Position numbers and translations under genes: made by a program
The notes under the pieces: model-generated
Databases searched by the model: none
What the model was told of the DNA's origin: nothing
Seen by the model: the letters and a program-made list of their open reading frames with translations, nothing else
Assembly (NCBI GenBank): GCA_017398945.1
Contig: JAFQES010000022.1
Coordinates: 44,378 to 108,377 of the forward strand
Direction of reading: 5' to 3'
DNA: 64,000 nucleotides
DNA from: Bacilli bacterium
GTDB taxonomy: Bacteria; Bacillota_I; Bacilli_A; RF39; UBA660
Shown: piece by piece, positions 10,955 to 18,742 of the stretch
Layout: each line of letters opens with the position of its first letter
How positions within the stretch are numbered: position 1 is the stretch's first letter

Positions 10955-12016
10955 TTAACCACCTAACTGCGTTTTATATTGCAAAAACTCTTGATAGTCT
11001 TCAGCAAAATAAACTTTTCCAGTTGCTAAATCCGCATAGAAATATAAATAATTTGTTTTGCTGGGATTTAAAGCTGCATCTATACTTTGTAAAGATACAT
11101 TACAAATTGGCCCAACTGGCAAACCAATTAAATTAGCGTTTCTTGTGTTGTATGGACTATTAGTATTTAAGTCCTCAAAAGTTAAAGGTTCACTTAATGA
11201 TTTTTTTACAGCATAATATGTAGTTACATCCATTCCAAGTGACATGCCTTTTTCTAATCTTTTATATATAACTTGACTAACACCTTTTCTATCTTCTTCT
11301 GTTAAAGCTTCTTTTTCAATAATAGAAGCCATAGTAATTATTTCATGAACATCATAACCACTATTTAAAATTTTATCCTTATAATCGGCCAATTTCTTTT
11401 CAGTATTATCAAGCAAACGATAAACAATATGTTTTACACTGGCATCGTTATAAAATTCATAGGTATCAGGAAATAAATAACCTTCTAATGGATAATAAAT
11501 AGCATCATTTAAAATCTTATCAGATAAAAACCAATATTTATCAATTAATTCTTTCAAGAAATCTTCATCATCTAAAATAGCCATTACATCTTGAGGATTG
11601 TATGCAAAAGCATCACAAATTATATCAACAAACTCTGTCAATTTTTGACCTTCAATAAACGTAATTGCTATAGTTTGTGCTCTTTTATTAGTGTCTCCAC
11701 TACTTAAATCATCTACTATTTCCTTAAGATTCATACTACGATCAAAAATATATTCACCAGCTTGAATGTTTAGTTTATTATGAGAAAGCAAATAAATATA
11801 AGCAGTTATTTCACTTCTAATCAAATTTGCTTTTTTTAAATTTTTAACAATTGTTATTTTAGATTCACCAGGTTTTACAACAAAAGTAACTGGGATTGTT
11901 TTTCCAGAACTTTTTGATACACTACCCAAACCATAAAAGTATAGTGAAACAACAATGGCAATAACAACCACAATTAAAATTGACGTTATGATTATTCCTT
12001 TTTTTTGTTTATTCAT
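10955..12016 (-). CDS. mltG: Endolytic murein transglycosylase MltG
   Basis: Membrane-anchored lytic transglycosylase that cuts nascent glycan strands and sets their length. A transmembrane helix at about 9-30 is followed by a LysM-like region (VTFVVKPGESKITIVKNLKK) and the YceG catalytic domain. The catalytic Glu is in MASIIEKEAL, and the family motif AALNP is near the C-terminus. I start at the ATG at 12016 because AAGGTG precedes it; the ATG at 12040 overlaps the upstream gene and has no site. Length 353 is normal. Confidence 0.95.
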   Translation of the reverse strand: MNKQKKGIIITSILIVVVIAIVVSLYFYGLGSVSKSSGKTIPVTFVVKPGESKITIVKNLKKANLIRSEITAYIYLLSHNKLNIQAGEYIFDRSMNLKEIVDDLSSGDTNKRAQTIAITFIEGQKLTEFVDIICDAFAYNPQDVMAILDDEDFLKELIDKYWFLSDKILNDAIYYPLEGYLFPDTYEFYNDASVKHIVYRLLDNTEKKLADYKDKILNSGYDVHEIITMASIIEKEALTEEDRKGVSQVIYKRLEKGMSLGMDVTTYYAVKKSLSEPLTFEDLNTNSPYNTRNANLIGLPVGPICNVSLQSIDAALNPSKTNYLYFYADLATGKVYFAEDYQEFLQYKTQLGG

Positions 12017-12029
12017 TTTACACACCTTT

Positions 12030-12311
12030 TTATTCTTCATTAATCTTACTATCTAAATTAGCTAACAGTTTTTCAATAAATTCATATTCTTCATCTGTTT
12101 CAATTGGATAAAGACTATTATCTTTTATGCCTTTATTTAAAACATAAGCATATGTCATAACACAACCATCTTCATCTAACTCATTATCAGTAAAAACAAT
12201 ATACTCTTTTTTATTTTCTTCTGAAGATATCTTAGCTATTATTTCATATTCTTTTTCATTACCATTATCTTCTTTAACAATAAGTAAATTATCTTTTATA
12301 TCAGATTTCAT
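12030..12311 (-). CDS. DUF1292 protein (YrzB-like)
   Basis: A 93-residue acidic protein of the DUF1292 family, with the pattern ...NEKEYEIIAKI...KEYIVFTDNE...SLYPIETDEEYEFIEKLL. The role is unknown, but the family is conserved between yqgF and mltG in Bacilli, as here. No signal or membrane segment. AAAGG lies 6 nt before the ATG. A related domain is fused to DeoD at 37595 in this same window. Confidence 0.88.
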   Translation of the reverse strand: MKSDIKDNLLIVKEDNGNEKEYEIIAKISSEENKKEYIVFTDNELDEDGCVMTYAYVLNKGIKDNSLYPIETDEEYEFIEKLLANLDSKINEE

Positions 12312-12314
12312 ATT

Positions 12315-12731
12315 CTAACCTTTCATCTTAATAAAACTTTCCAATATTAAACAAGCCGCAACTTCATCTACAACCTTTTTATGCTTAATACTTTTTTTAT
12401 CATTATCATGTAATATATTGTGAGCCATAACAGATGTTAATCTTTCATCTATTAAGGTAATAGGCACATTCGTACTTTCTTTTAATTTTTTTTCAAACTC
12501 TTTACTTCTATGCGCAGCAAAGCCTAAAGAATTATCCATATTTTTAGGAAGTCCTAAAGCTATCTCAGTAATATTATTTTCATTAATTATATTAAGTAAT
12601 TCATCTAAGATACTCTCAAAATTACTTTCAGAAAACCTTAACGTTTTGTAAGGGCAAGCTAACATATTAGTTCTATCACTAATAGCTATACCAAGCGTCT
12701 TGGTACCTAAATCTAACCCTAAATACCTCAT
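12315..12731 (-). CDS. yqgF: YqgF/RuvX-family nuclease (putative Holliday junction resolvase / pre-16S rRNA nuclease)
   Basis: RNase H-fold protein with RYLGLDLGTKTLGIAISD at the start, IALGLPKNMDN in the middle and LIDERLTSVMA plus the KVVDEVAACLIL end motif supplying acidic residues. Length 138 is typical. Family members are implicated in 16S rRNA 5' maturation and possibly recombination. It shares one base with the ireB stop (TAATG). Confidence 0.94.
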   Translation of the reverse strand: MRYLGLDLGTKTLGIAISDRTNMLACPYKTLRFSESNFESILDELLNIINENNITEIALGLPKNMDNSLGFAAHRSKEFEKKLKESTNVPITLIDERLTSVMAHNILHDNDKKSIKHKKVVDEVAACLILESFIKMKG

Positions 12732-12973
12732 TACTTCTCCATATAATTATCAAGTAAAAATTTAACTATTTCACTACGATCTAATTCTAAAATTTTGCTT
12801 CTTGCTTCGTGATAATTAGAAATAAAACCAGGATCACCACTTATTAAATAGCCAGCTAATTGATTTTGAGCATCATATCCACGCTCATTTAAACTAGTCG
12901 CTACTTCTTTTAATGTGGCTTTAATTAGTTCTTCTTTCATTAAATTAACATCAAATAAACTAGTTTGTTCCAT
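12731..12973 (-). CDS. ireB: IreB family protein (UPF0297)
   Basis: An 80-residue helical protein. The family signature ERGYDAQNQLAGYLISGDPG is clear, followed by YHEARSKILELDRSEIVKFLL. In Enterococcus faecalis IreB is phosphorylated by the kinase IreK and modulates cell-wall antibiotic resistance. It is the first gene of the eight-gene operon down to greA and lies directly behind a good sigmaA promoter. Confidence 0.94.
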   Translation of the reverse strand: MEQTSLFDVNLMKEELIKATLKEVATSLNERGYDAQNQLAGYLISGDPGFISNYHEARSKILELDRSEIVKFLLDNYMEK

Positions 12974-12997
12974 ATCTCACCTCTTAATTACATTGTT

Positions 12998-13026
12998 ATT
13001 TTATCATTAAATCACATTTTCTACAA
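12998..13026 (-). promoter_or_regulatory. sigmaA promoter of the ireB-greA operon
   Basis: The minus strand has TTGTAG (13021-13026), a 17-nt spacer and TAAAAT (12998-13003), 25 nt before the ireB ATG. Confidence 0.7.
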
Positions 13027-13056
13027 CACAAAAAAGGAAATCCGCAAATTCCCTTT
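13027..13056 (-). terminator. Terminator of the YjcZ gene pair
   Basis: The minus strand reads AAAGGGAA-8 nt-TTTCCTTT followed by TTTGTG, a stem with one G-T pair just after the 37-residue gene. Confidence 0.75.
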
Positions 13057-13061
13057 ATAAA

Positions 13062-13175
13062 TTAATAGAAAAGTATTCCACCGATAATAATTGCTAATAA
13101 AATATATAATATTAAAATTATAAATGCATTATTAATAACGGAATTACCTCCATCATTTTTTTTACAAACTCCCAT
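13062..13175 (-). CDS. YjcZ-type small sporulation membrane protein (37 aa)
   Basis: A 37-codon gene with GGAGG 8 nt before its ATG. The product begins MGVCKKNDGGNSV and then has one hydrophobic segment (AFIILILYILLAIIIGGILF). The layout of a short Gly/Cys-containing head and one C-terminal helix is that of the YjcZ-type sporulation miniproteins of Bacilli. Together with the next gene upstream it sits behind a sigmaK-type promoter, so expression late in the mother cell is likely. The exact role is unknown. Confidence 0.75.
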   Translation of the reverse strand: MGVCKKNDGGNSVINNAFIILILYILLAIIIGGILFY

Positions 13176-13202
13176 GGGACACCTCCTTAAAAATTTAATT
13201 TG

Positions 13203-13301
13203 TTATATAACTGCTCCTAATATGATAATAAGTAGGATAAATAATACTAAAATAATAGCAGCACCCATTCCACAGTTATTATTTCCACCGCAATTATGCA
13301 T
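13203..13301 (-). CDS. YjcZ-type small sporulation membrane protein (32 aa)
   Basis: A 32-codon gene with GGAGG (13310-13314) 8 nt before the ATG at 13301. The product begins MHNCGGNNNCGMGAA and ends in a hydrophobic helix, IILVLFILLIIILGAVI, closely resembling the FILLIIVG core of YjcZ-family proteins. It precedes the 37-residue paralogue by 27 nt, and both share one promoter and one terminator. Confidence 0.8.
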   Translation of the reverse strand: MHNCGGNNNCGMGAAIILVLFILLIIILGAVI

Positions 13302-13333
13302 ATAACATTCCTCCTTTTTTGTCTTTTCACTAG

Positions 13334-13360
13334 TATTTTATGGTTAATTAAATATTATGT
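13334..13360 (-). promoter_or_regulatory. sigmaK-type promoter of the YjcZ genes
   Basis: The minus strand reads AC (13359-13360), N16, CATAAAATA (13334-13342). This is an exact fit to the mother-cell sigmaK consensus AC-N16/17-CATANNNTA. The predicted transcript starts about 15 nt before the ribosome-binding site. Confidence 0.7.
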
Positions 13361-13373
13361 GCGTGTTCTTCTC

Positions 13374-13402
13374 TTGTTTTTTAGTATAATTATTGTTATA
13401 AT
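13374..13402 (+). promoter_or_regulatory. sigmaA promoter of prsA
   Basis: TTGTTT (13374-13379), a 17-nt spacer and TATAAT (13397-13402), 19 nt before the prsA ATG, with AGGGAGG in between as ribosome-binding site. Confidence 0.8.
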
Positions 13403-13421
13403 TTTTTTATAGGGAGGATAT

Positions 13422-14456
13422 ATGAAAAGAAAATTATTTTTATTAAGTTTAAGTTTATTTTTATTAACAGGATGCGGTGAAGTTCCTAAATTAAAGAATG
13501 GCGAAGATGCAGTTGTATCATTTAAAGATGGTGGTATTAGCACCAACGAATTGTATGAGGAAATTAAAAAAAATTATGGTTTAGAATCATTAGTTACATT
13601 AATAGACAAATATGTTTTAGAAAAAGAATTTGATAATTACATAGAAGAAGCTAAAGAACAAGCAACTTCAACAATTGATGCTATGAAAGAAAGTTATGGC
13701 GGAGAAGAAGAATTATTAGAAGCAATTCAAACTTATACTTCTTATCCATCAATTGAAGCATATAAAGAAGTAGTATATTTAAGTTACTTACAAGAAAAAG
13801 CAGTTAATGAATACGCTAAAACATTAGTAACTGACAAAGAAATTGAAAAATACTACAAAAATAATGTTTATGGAGATGTATCTGTAAATCATATATTAAT
13901 TACAGCTGATATAAAAAGTGATGCAACTGATGATGAAAAGAAAAAAGCAGAAGATGACGCAAAGGCAAAAGTTGAAGATATTATTAAAATTTTAAAAGAA
14001 GCTAAATCTAATAAAAAAGACGTTTTAGAAACATTCAAAAAATTAGCTAAAGATAAATCAGAAGATGATGATTCTAAAGAAAAAGGTGGCGAATTAGGTT
14101 ATATTAATTACAATACTTTAGGAAGCGCTTACGACGAATTAGTCAAAGCTGCTTTAGAACTTGAAAATGGTGATTTTTCTACTAAAGTTATTACAACCGA
14201 ACTAGGATACCATGTAATCTATCGCGTTGACCAAAAAGAAAAAGCTAAATTAGAAGATGTTAAAGAGGATTTAATTGACACATTAGCCCAAGAAAAAATA
14301 TCATCAGATGCTGCAGTAAGCGTTGATGCATTACAACATTATCGTAAACTATACGATATGGAAATAAACGATAGCGAATTAAAAACTCAATATACAAACT
14401 ACATCCAAAACTTAATAGCAAGTACAATGCCAACTGAAGAAAGCGATTCAGAATAA
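13422..14456 (+). CDS. prsA: Foldase lipoprotein PrsA
   Basis: Extracytoplasmic peptidyl-prolyl isomerase that folds secreted proteins at the membrane surface. The lipobox LLTGC places the lipidated Cys at residue 18. SurA/PrsA-type N-terminal helices are followed by a parvulin (PpiC) domain at about 145-265, with VNHILITAD, GGELGYINY and VITTELGYHVIYRV. Length 344 is slightly above the Bacillus protein. It is a monocistronic plus-strand gene between convergent and divergent neighbours. It probably assists the secreted dockerin proteins encoded further along; that link is inference. Confidence 0.95.
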   Translation: MKRKLFLLSLSLFLLTGCGEVPKLKNGEDAVVSFKDGGISTNELYEEIKKNYGLESLVTLIDKYVLEKEFDNYIEEAKEQATSTIDAMKESYGGEEELLEAIQTYTSYPSIEAYKEVVYLSYLQEKAVNEYAKTLVTDKEIEKYYKNNVYGDVSVNHILITADIKSDATDDEKKKAEDDAKAKVEDIIKILKEAKSNKKDVLETFKKLAKDKSEDDDSKEKGGELGYINYNTLGSAYDELVKAALELENGDFSTKVITTELGYHVIYRVDQKEKAKLEDVKEDLIDTLAQEKISSDAAVSVDALQHYRKLYDMEINDSELKTQYTNYIQNLIASTMPTEESDSE

Positions 14457-14473
14457 TGAATCGCTTTTTTATT
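14441..14473 (+). terminator. prsA terminator
   Basis: AAGCGATTC-8 nt-GAATCGCTT followed by a T-rich run. The stem starts inside the last prsA codons. The converging gene on the other strand ends within it, so it may serve both. Confidence 0.88.
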
Positions 14474-15359
14474 TTTTTCTTATTTTTATAAAAATATCTG
14501 GTCGTCTCAAAAAAGAATCCTTATTAATACCATTTAAATATGATTCATAAATAATACAAGTATATGAATAAAAATCACTTTGAGATATTTTCTTATGTTC
14601 AATCAACTTATTTCCATAAAAATAATATAAATATGTTTTATTACAAACTTCTTCTATTTCAGAAGAAGTTTGTAATACACCTTCCCTAGATAAAATAATA
14701 GTTATATTTGAAGAAGGATCCGTATTATAATAAGTAAGTTCATAATTTTGAGAATAACTTGCTTCCGACTTAAAACTTTTTGGACCACCACTTTTTTTCT
14801 CTTTAAAAGTAAGACTTTTTTTAAATATCATATCATCATCTTGAAATTTTTGACTTACAGATTTATAATTTATCCCTTCCACAGTTAAAGATTTATCAAT
14901 AAAACTCATATTATATATACCTTTAAAATTTTCAAATTCTATATCCGCACTATAATACCCAACACCCTTTTCCGTTTTAATAAAATTACTTATAGAATAT
15001 AAAGATTCACTTTTTGCATCAGTTTCTTCAACATAGTAATTTATGAAATGATTAAAAAAATTATATGCTGAATCAAATCTATAATCTACTTTTAAAAAAG
15101 CTAAACAAGAATCAATTTCTGAAATACTATAATTGTTTTCACTCATTTCATTTAAAATAGAAAAATCGTCAAAAAAAGAATTTCTAGTTAAAATCCAAGC
15201 ATCTAAAAAAGACGTTTCTTCACTATCCTTTAATTGTTCAATGCTCATTGGCATATAATCATTAGTTTTCTTGTGATTTTTATTACATCCACTGATTGTA
15301 ATCGTCGTAACCATCGCAAGAATAATTGACAAAACTTTTTTTAAAAGCGTCTTTTGCAT
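14469..15359 (-). CDS. Lipoprotein of unknown function
   Basis: A signal peptide (MQKTLLKKVLSIILAM...) ends in the lipobox TISGC, with the lipidated Cys at residue 25. The mature 270-residue domain is rich in aromatic residues and Ser and matches no family I know. The start at 15359 is chosen because AAAGG lies 6 nt upstream; the ATG at 15404 would put 15 residues before the signal. It is convergent with prsA and downstream of recX. Confidence 0.75.
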   Translation of the reverse strand: MQKTLLKKVLSIILAMVTTITISGCNKNHKKTNDYMPMSIEQLKDSEETSFLDAWILTRNSFFDDFSILNEMSENNYSISEIDSCLAFLKVDYRFDSAYNFFNHFINYYVEETDAKSESLYSISNFIKTEKGVGYYSADIEFENFKGIYNMSFIDKSLTVEGINYKSVSQKFQDDDMIFKKSLTFKEKKSGGPKSFKSEASYSQNYELTYYNTDPSSNITIILSREGVLQTSSEIEEVCNKTYLYYFYGNKLIEHKKISQSDFYSYTCIIYESYLNGINKDSFLRRPDIFIKIRKK

Positions 15360-15410
15360 ATAACCTTTCCTTTCTTTAAAGTAAAATAAATTATAGCAAA
15401 ACAAATTTTA

Positions 15411-16157
15411 TTAATCAATAAAATCTCCAAATCCTTTTGCTTTAAGTCGTATATTTAATTCGTATTTTAATCTATCCCCATCATATTTTTTATTTAATTT
15501 GGTATAAAGCTTATCATATTCTTTTCTATATATCTCATTATTAATAACTATATTAATTGTATTTAAATAATTGTTTATATTTTCCCTACTAAAACCTTTC
15601 ACTATTAAATCATTAATTATTTTTTGCCTTAAGGCATTAGCGCTTAATTTTTTATTATTCTTTATCATTTTATCTGTATACTTCTTTATTTTTTCATACC
15701 ACACATCTTCAGTAATCACTTTTACAGCATTGCTAACTTCTTCAATATCAAACCCTAATGTAAATAAATCTTTTTTTATTTTATCAGGACCAACCAATTT
15801 TAAGTTTACAGAATCATTTATATAAGCTGTAATATATTCTTTATCATTTAAATAACCATCTTGTTTTAATCTTAATATTACTTTGGCTATTTCTTTATTA
15901 GAATATTTTTTATTAAATTTTTGATAAATTTCTTTTTCAGAACGCATCTTCATTTTTAAAAATTTTATAGTATCATGATATAATTCATAAAAACTATTTT
16001 GCTTTATTATTTCATTTAAATAAGTTTGTTCAATTTCTTTTTTTATAAGTAAATTTTCTTTCAAAATAATTTCATCATATAATTTAACTTTCTCTAAGTT
16101 ATCAAAAGTAATTTCATATAAATTGTTTTTTATTTTTTTATAGCTTAATATTTTCAT
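15411..16157 (-). CDS. recX: Regulatory protein RecX
   Basis: Modulator of RecA filaments in the cytosol. Tandem three-helix repeats are visible, e.g. FLKMKMRSEKEIYQKFNKKY, then VILRLKQDGYLNDKEYITAY, and GPDKIKKDLFTLGFD. Length 248 is within the range of long Firmicute RecX proteins. Its promoter contains a near-consensus SOS box, so induction by DNA damage is likely. recA itself is not in the window. Confidence 0.93.
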   Translation of the reverse strand: MKILSYKKIKNNLYEITFDNLEKVKLYDEIILKENLLIKKEIEQTYLNEIIKQNSFYELYHDTIKFLKMKMRSEKEIYQKFNKKYSNKEIAKVILRLKQDGYLNDKEYITAYINDSVNLKLVGPDKIKKDLFTLGFDIEEVSNAVKVITEDVWYEKIKKYTDKMIKNNKKLSANALRQKIINDLIVKGFSRENINNYLNTINIVINNEIYRKEYDKLYTKLNKKYDGDRLKYELNIRLKAKGFGDFID

Positions 16158-16180
16158 ATTTCTCCTTATTTACAACAATA

Positions 16181-16208
16181 ATTATATCACCAAACGTACG
16201 TTTGTCAA
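16181..16208 (-). promoter_or_regulatory. recX promoter with LexA (SOS) box
   Basis: The minus strand has TTGACA (16203-16208), a 16-nt spacer and TATAAT (16181-16186). The spacer holds CAAACGTACGTTTG (16191-16204), a perfect palindrome differing at one base from the Gram-positive SOS consensus CGAACRNRYGTTYG. LexA bound here would block RNA polymerase. Confidence 0.82.
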
Positions 16209-16216
16209 TGAAGATA

Positions 16217-16247
16217 AGAAAAAGTTAATGTTTTTTAACATTAACTT
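16217..16247 (-). terminator. Terminator of the nrnA region
   Basis: The minus strand reads AAGTTAATGT-6 nt-ACATTAACTT followed by TTTCTT, directly after the nrnA stop. Confidence 0.82.
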
Positions 16248-17216
16248 CATAATTCTTCATTATATTTTTTACAAAGCGCATCCAAATCATGAACTAATTC
16301 ATCCATCTCAGTCAAAGAATTTAAACGACATCCACAGGCAAATTTATGACCTCCGCCATTATGTCTTGATGCAACTTCATTTATAACTGGTCCTCTACTT
16401 CTAATACTTACCTTATATTGATTTGATTTTTCGTCATAAGTAACAAATAACCAAACAATCATTTCTTTAATAAAATTAAAATTATTAATTATATTAGAAG
16501 CAGTAGCTACATCAACATTATAATCTTTAAAAACATCTAAAGGGATATGTAAATATCCTAATTTATTATCAGTTATATTTATATTATTTGTTAAATAAGC
16601 TTGAAATTTAATTTCACTTATCGGTCTTAAATATAATTCTTGATATAACTCTGTAAAATTTATTCCACTAGCGATAATTAAATCATGAACAATTTGAAAA
16701 GTCTCAACTGTCGTATTTTTATGAACAAATCTTTCACTATCAGAAACTATTCCTAAGAATAAATTACTAGCTATCTTTTCATTTAAAACTAATTTAGTAT
16801 TTAATATAAGTTCACATACCATTTGGCTAGCACTAGAAGCTTCAGTATCAGTATAATCTACATTTCCAATAATATCTTCAGCTGGATGATGATCTATCTT
16901 AATAATTTCTTTATATTTTAAACCATCAATTCCATCAACTCTTCTACGATTAGGAACATCTACAACAATAAGTAAAGGATTAGTTAGTTTATCATATTCA
17001 ACATGATCTAATAAACCATACGATTTAAATCTCGCTACTCCCATACCTACAGAGTATACTTTTTTTTCAGGAAAAGTAAGTAATATTGATTCTTTTAAGG
17101 CCATTTGACTAGCTACCGCATCAGGATCAGGCCCAATATGTCTAGCAATAACTATTTCATCATATTCTTTTATTTTCTTATATATTTTTTTTAAAATCGG
17201 CTTTTTGATAAAGCAT
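16247..17216 (-). pseudogene. nrnA: NrnA-type DHH-DHHA1 phosphoesterase, frameshifted near the 5' end
   Basis: Nano-RNase / pAp phosphatase family. The open frame 16247-17104 (285 aa) carries most of the protein: VVDVPN, the DHH motif in IKIDHHPAE, IVSDSERF and the DHHA1 motif GGGHKFACGCR. The essential first motif, RHIGPDPDA, lies upstream of that ATG in the same frame, but no ATG, GTG or TTG precedes it. A start with a good site (AGGAAG before the ATG at 17216) opens MLYQKADFKKNI in another frame and stops. Deleting one A from the A8 run (T8 at 17185-17192) joins the two into a normal protein of about 322 aa. This could be a real inactivating indel, slippage-based expression, or an assembly error. 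Confidence 0.85.
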
Positions 17217-17230
17217 CAACTTCTTCCTAT

Positions 17231-18409
17231 TTATTTTACTAAATCATAAGTATCGCTAGCTATTAATAGCTCTTCATTGGTTGGGATAACATATACTGGT
17301 ATTTTAGAATCATCAGTTGTAATTAATCTAAATTCTCCTCTAAAATCATTTTTAGCTTCATCTATTTTAACCCCTAAGCTTTGAATTCTATCTAAAATTA
17401 ACGAACGCATAATCTTACCATTTTCTCCTAAACCAGCAGTTAAAATAATTACATCAGCACCATTTAATAAGTTATTGTACATAGCGATATAATTAGCAAC
17501 TTTTTGCGCATACATATCTTGAGCTAAAATACATTTTGGATCTCCTTGGGCAGCACCATTTTCTACATCACGATTATCACTACTTATGCCAGAAACAGCT
17601 AGTAAACCGCTCTTCTTATTTAAATCTGTTAAGATTTCATCAATATCTTTACCAGTCTTTTTCATAACATAAGGAATCATACTTACGTCAATATCTCCAC
17701 ATCTTGTTCCCATCATTACCCCAGCAAGTGGCGTAAATCCCATTGATGTATCCAAAACTTTTCCGTTATCGATAGCTGTAACACTAGCTCCATTGCCAAT
17801 GTGACAAGTAATTGCTTTTAAATCATGTTTAGCTAAGTAATTACAGATTTCTCCATATACAAAACGATGACTAGTTCCATGAGCGCCATATTTTCTTACA
17901 GCATATTTTTCATACCATTCTCTAGGAACTGGATATAAATAACTTATTTCATCCATTGATTGATGAAAAGCTGTGTCAAATACTGCTACCATAGGTACAT
18001 TTGGTAAATATTCTTTAAATGCATTAATTCCGACAATATGAGCAGGATTGTGTAAAGGTGCTAACTCACTTAATTCATCAATATCAGCAACAACTTTATC
18101 AGTTATAATTACTGATTCATTATAACGATCTGCCCCTTGAACAACACGATGACCAATTCCATCAATTTCATCTAAAGATGTAATTATTTTATTATTAATT
18201 AATTCTTCAACTAATAATTTAACTGCTTCTTTGTGATCTTTTAAATCATAATCACGTCTCGTTTTTTCTCCGTTCATTTTAATAGTATAAAAACTATTTC
18301 CTATACCAATTTTTTCAAAATAACCATTTATTAATTCTTTTTTTTCTGGAAACTCAAATAATGTAAATTTTAATGATGAACTTCCAGCATTTACTGATAA
18401 TATTTTCAT
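17231..18409 (-). CDS. ackA: Acetate kinase
   Basis: Interconverts acetyl phosphate plus ADP with acetate plus ATP, giving ATP in fermentation. Signature regions are all present: VNAGSSSLKFTLFE at the N-terminus, AVFDTAFHQSM, the HxGNG motif CHIGNGASV, GFTPLAGVMMGTRCGDIDV, and FTAGLGEN-like LTAGLGENG near the end. Length 392 is normal. It lies 14 nt upstream of nrnA and is probably co-transcribed. pta is not in the window. Confidence 0.98.
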   Translation of the reverse strand: MKILSVNAGSSSLKFTLFEFPEKKELINGYFEKIGIGNSFYTIKMNGEKTRRDYDLKDHKEAVKLLVEELINNKIITSLDEIDGIGHRVVQGADRYNESVIITDKVVADIDELSELAPLHNPAHIVGINAFKEYLPNVPMVAVFDTAFHQSMDEISYLYPVPREWYEKYAVRKYGAHGTSHRFVYGEICNYLAKHDLKAITCHIGNGASVTAIDNGKVLDTSMGFTPLAGVMMGTRCGDIDVSMIPYVMKKTGKDIDEILTDLNKKSGLLAVSGISSDNRDVENGAAQGDPKCILAQDMYAQKVANYIAMYNNLLNGADVIILTAGLGENGKIMRSLILDRIQSLGVKIDEAKNDFRGEFRLITTDDSKIPVYVIPTNEELLIASDTYDLVK

Positions 18410-18469
18410 TTTTCCACCTCTACCTAATTATACCTAAAAATACCAACTTTTACTATATTTTTTTCTTAA

Positions 18470-18496
18470 TAAGAAAAAAAGCAAGATATCTTGCTT
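18470..18496 (-). terminator. Terminator of the 18504 gene
   Basis: The self-complementary AAGCAAGATATCTTGCTT (18479-18496) is followed on the minus strand by a T run. Confidence 0.82.
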
Positions 18497-18503
18497 AAAA
18501 TAT

Positions 18504-18692
18504 TTATTTTTTTTCAGTCTTTTTAGCTACCTTTGTTTGACAGGTTTTACTGTAAACTTGATAGTCATCTATCTTACTTTTTTTATTTACCAAATAATTA
18601 TATCCATAAGGATTAAAATCTTCAAAAATTCTTTTCTCTTGCTTATTATTACTATCTATATCAAACCCTCTACAATAACTTTTACTTTTCAT
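18504..18692 (-). CDS. Small hypothetical protein (62 aa)
   Basis: A polar, lysine-rich 62-residue product (MKSKSYCRGFDIDSNNKQEK...) with two cysteines and no membrane segment. A moderate GGTGAAG site lies before the ATG and a strong terminator follows directly, which supports a real gene. I see no family resemblance. It sits between thiI and ackA. Confidence 0.5.
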   Translation of the reverse strand: MKSKSYCRGFDIDSNNKQEKRIFEDFNPYGYNYLVNKKSKIDDYQVYSKTCQTKVAKKTEKK

Positions 18693-18742
18693 AAATCTTC
18701 ACCATTATTATTTTGAGTTAAATAGATGGTTTTTATTCTTAG

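Noticed and set aside
13355..13546. 63-codon minus-strand frame over the prsA start
   Set aside because: It is antisense to the lipoprotein signal of prsA and covers its promoter; no ribosome-binding site.
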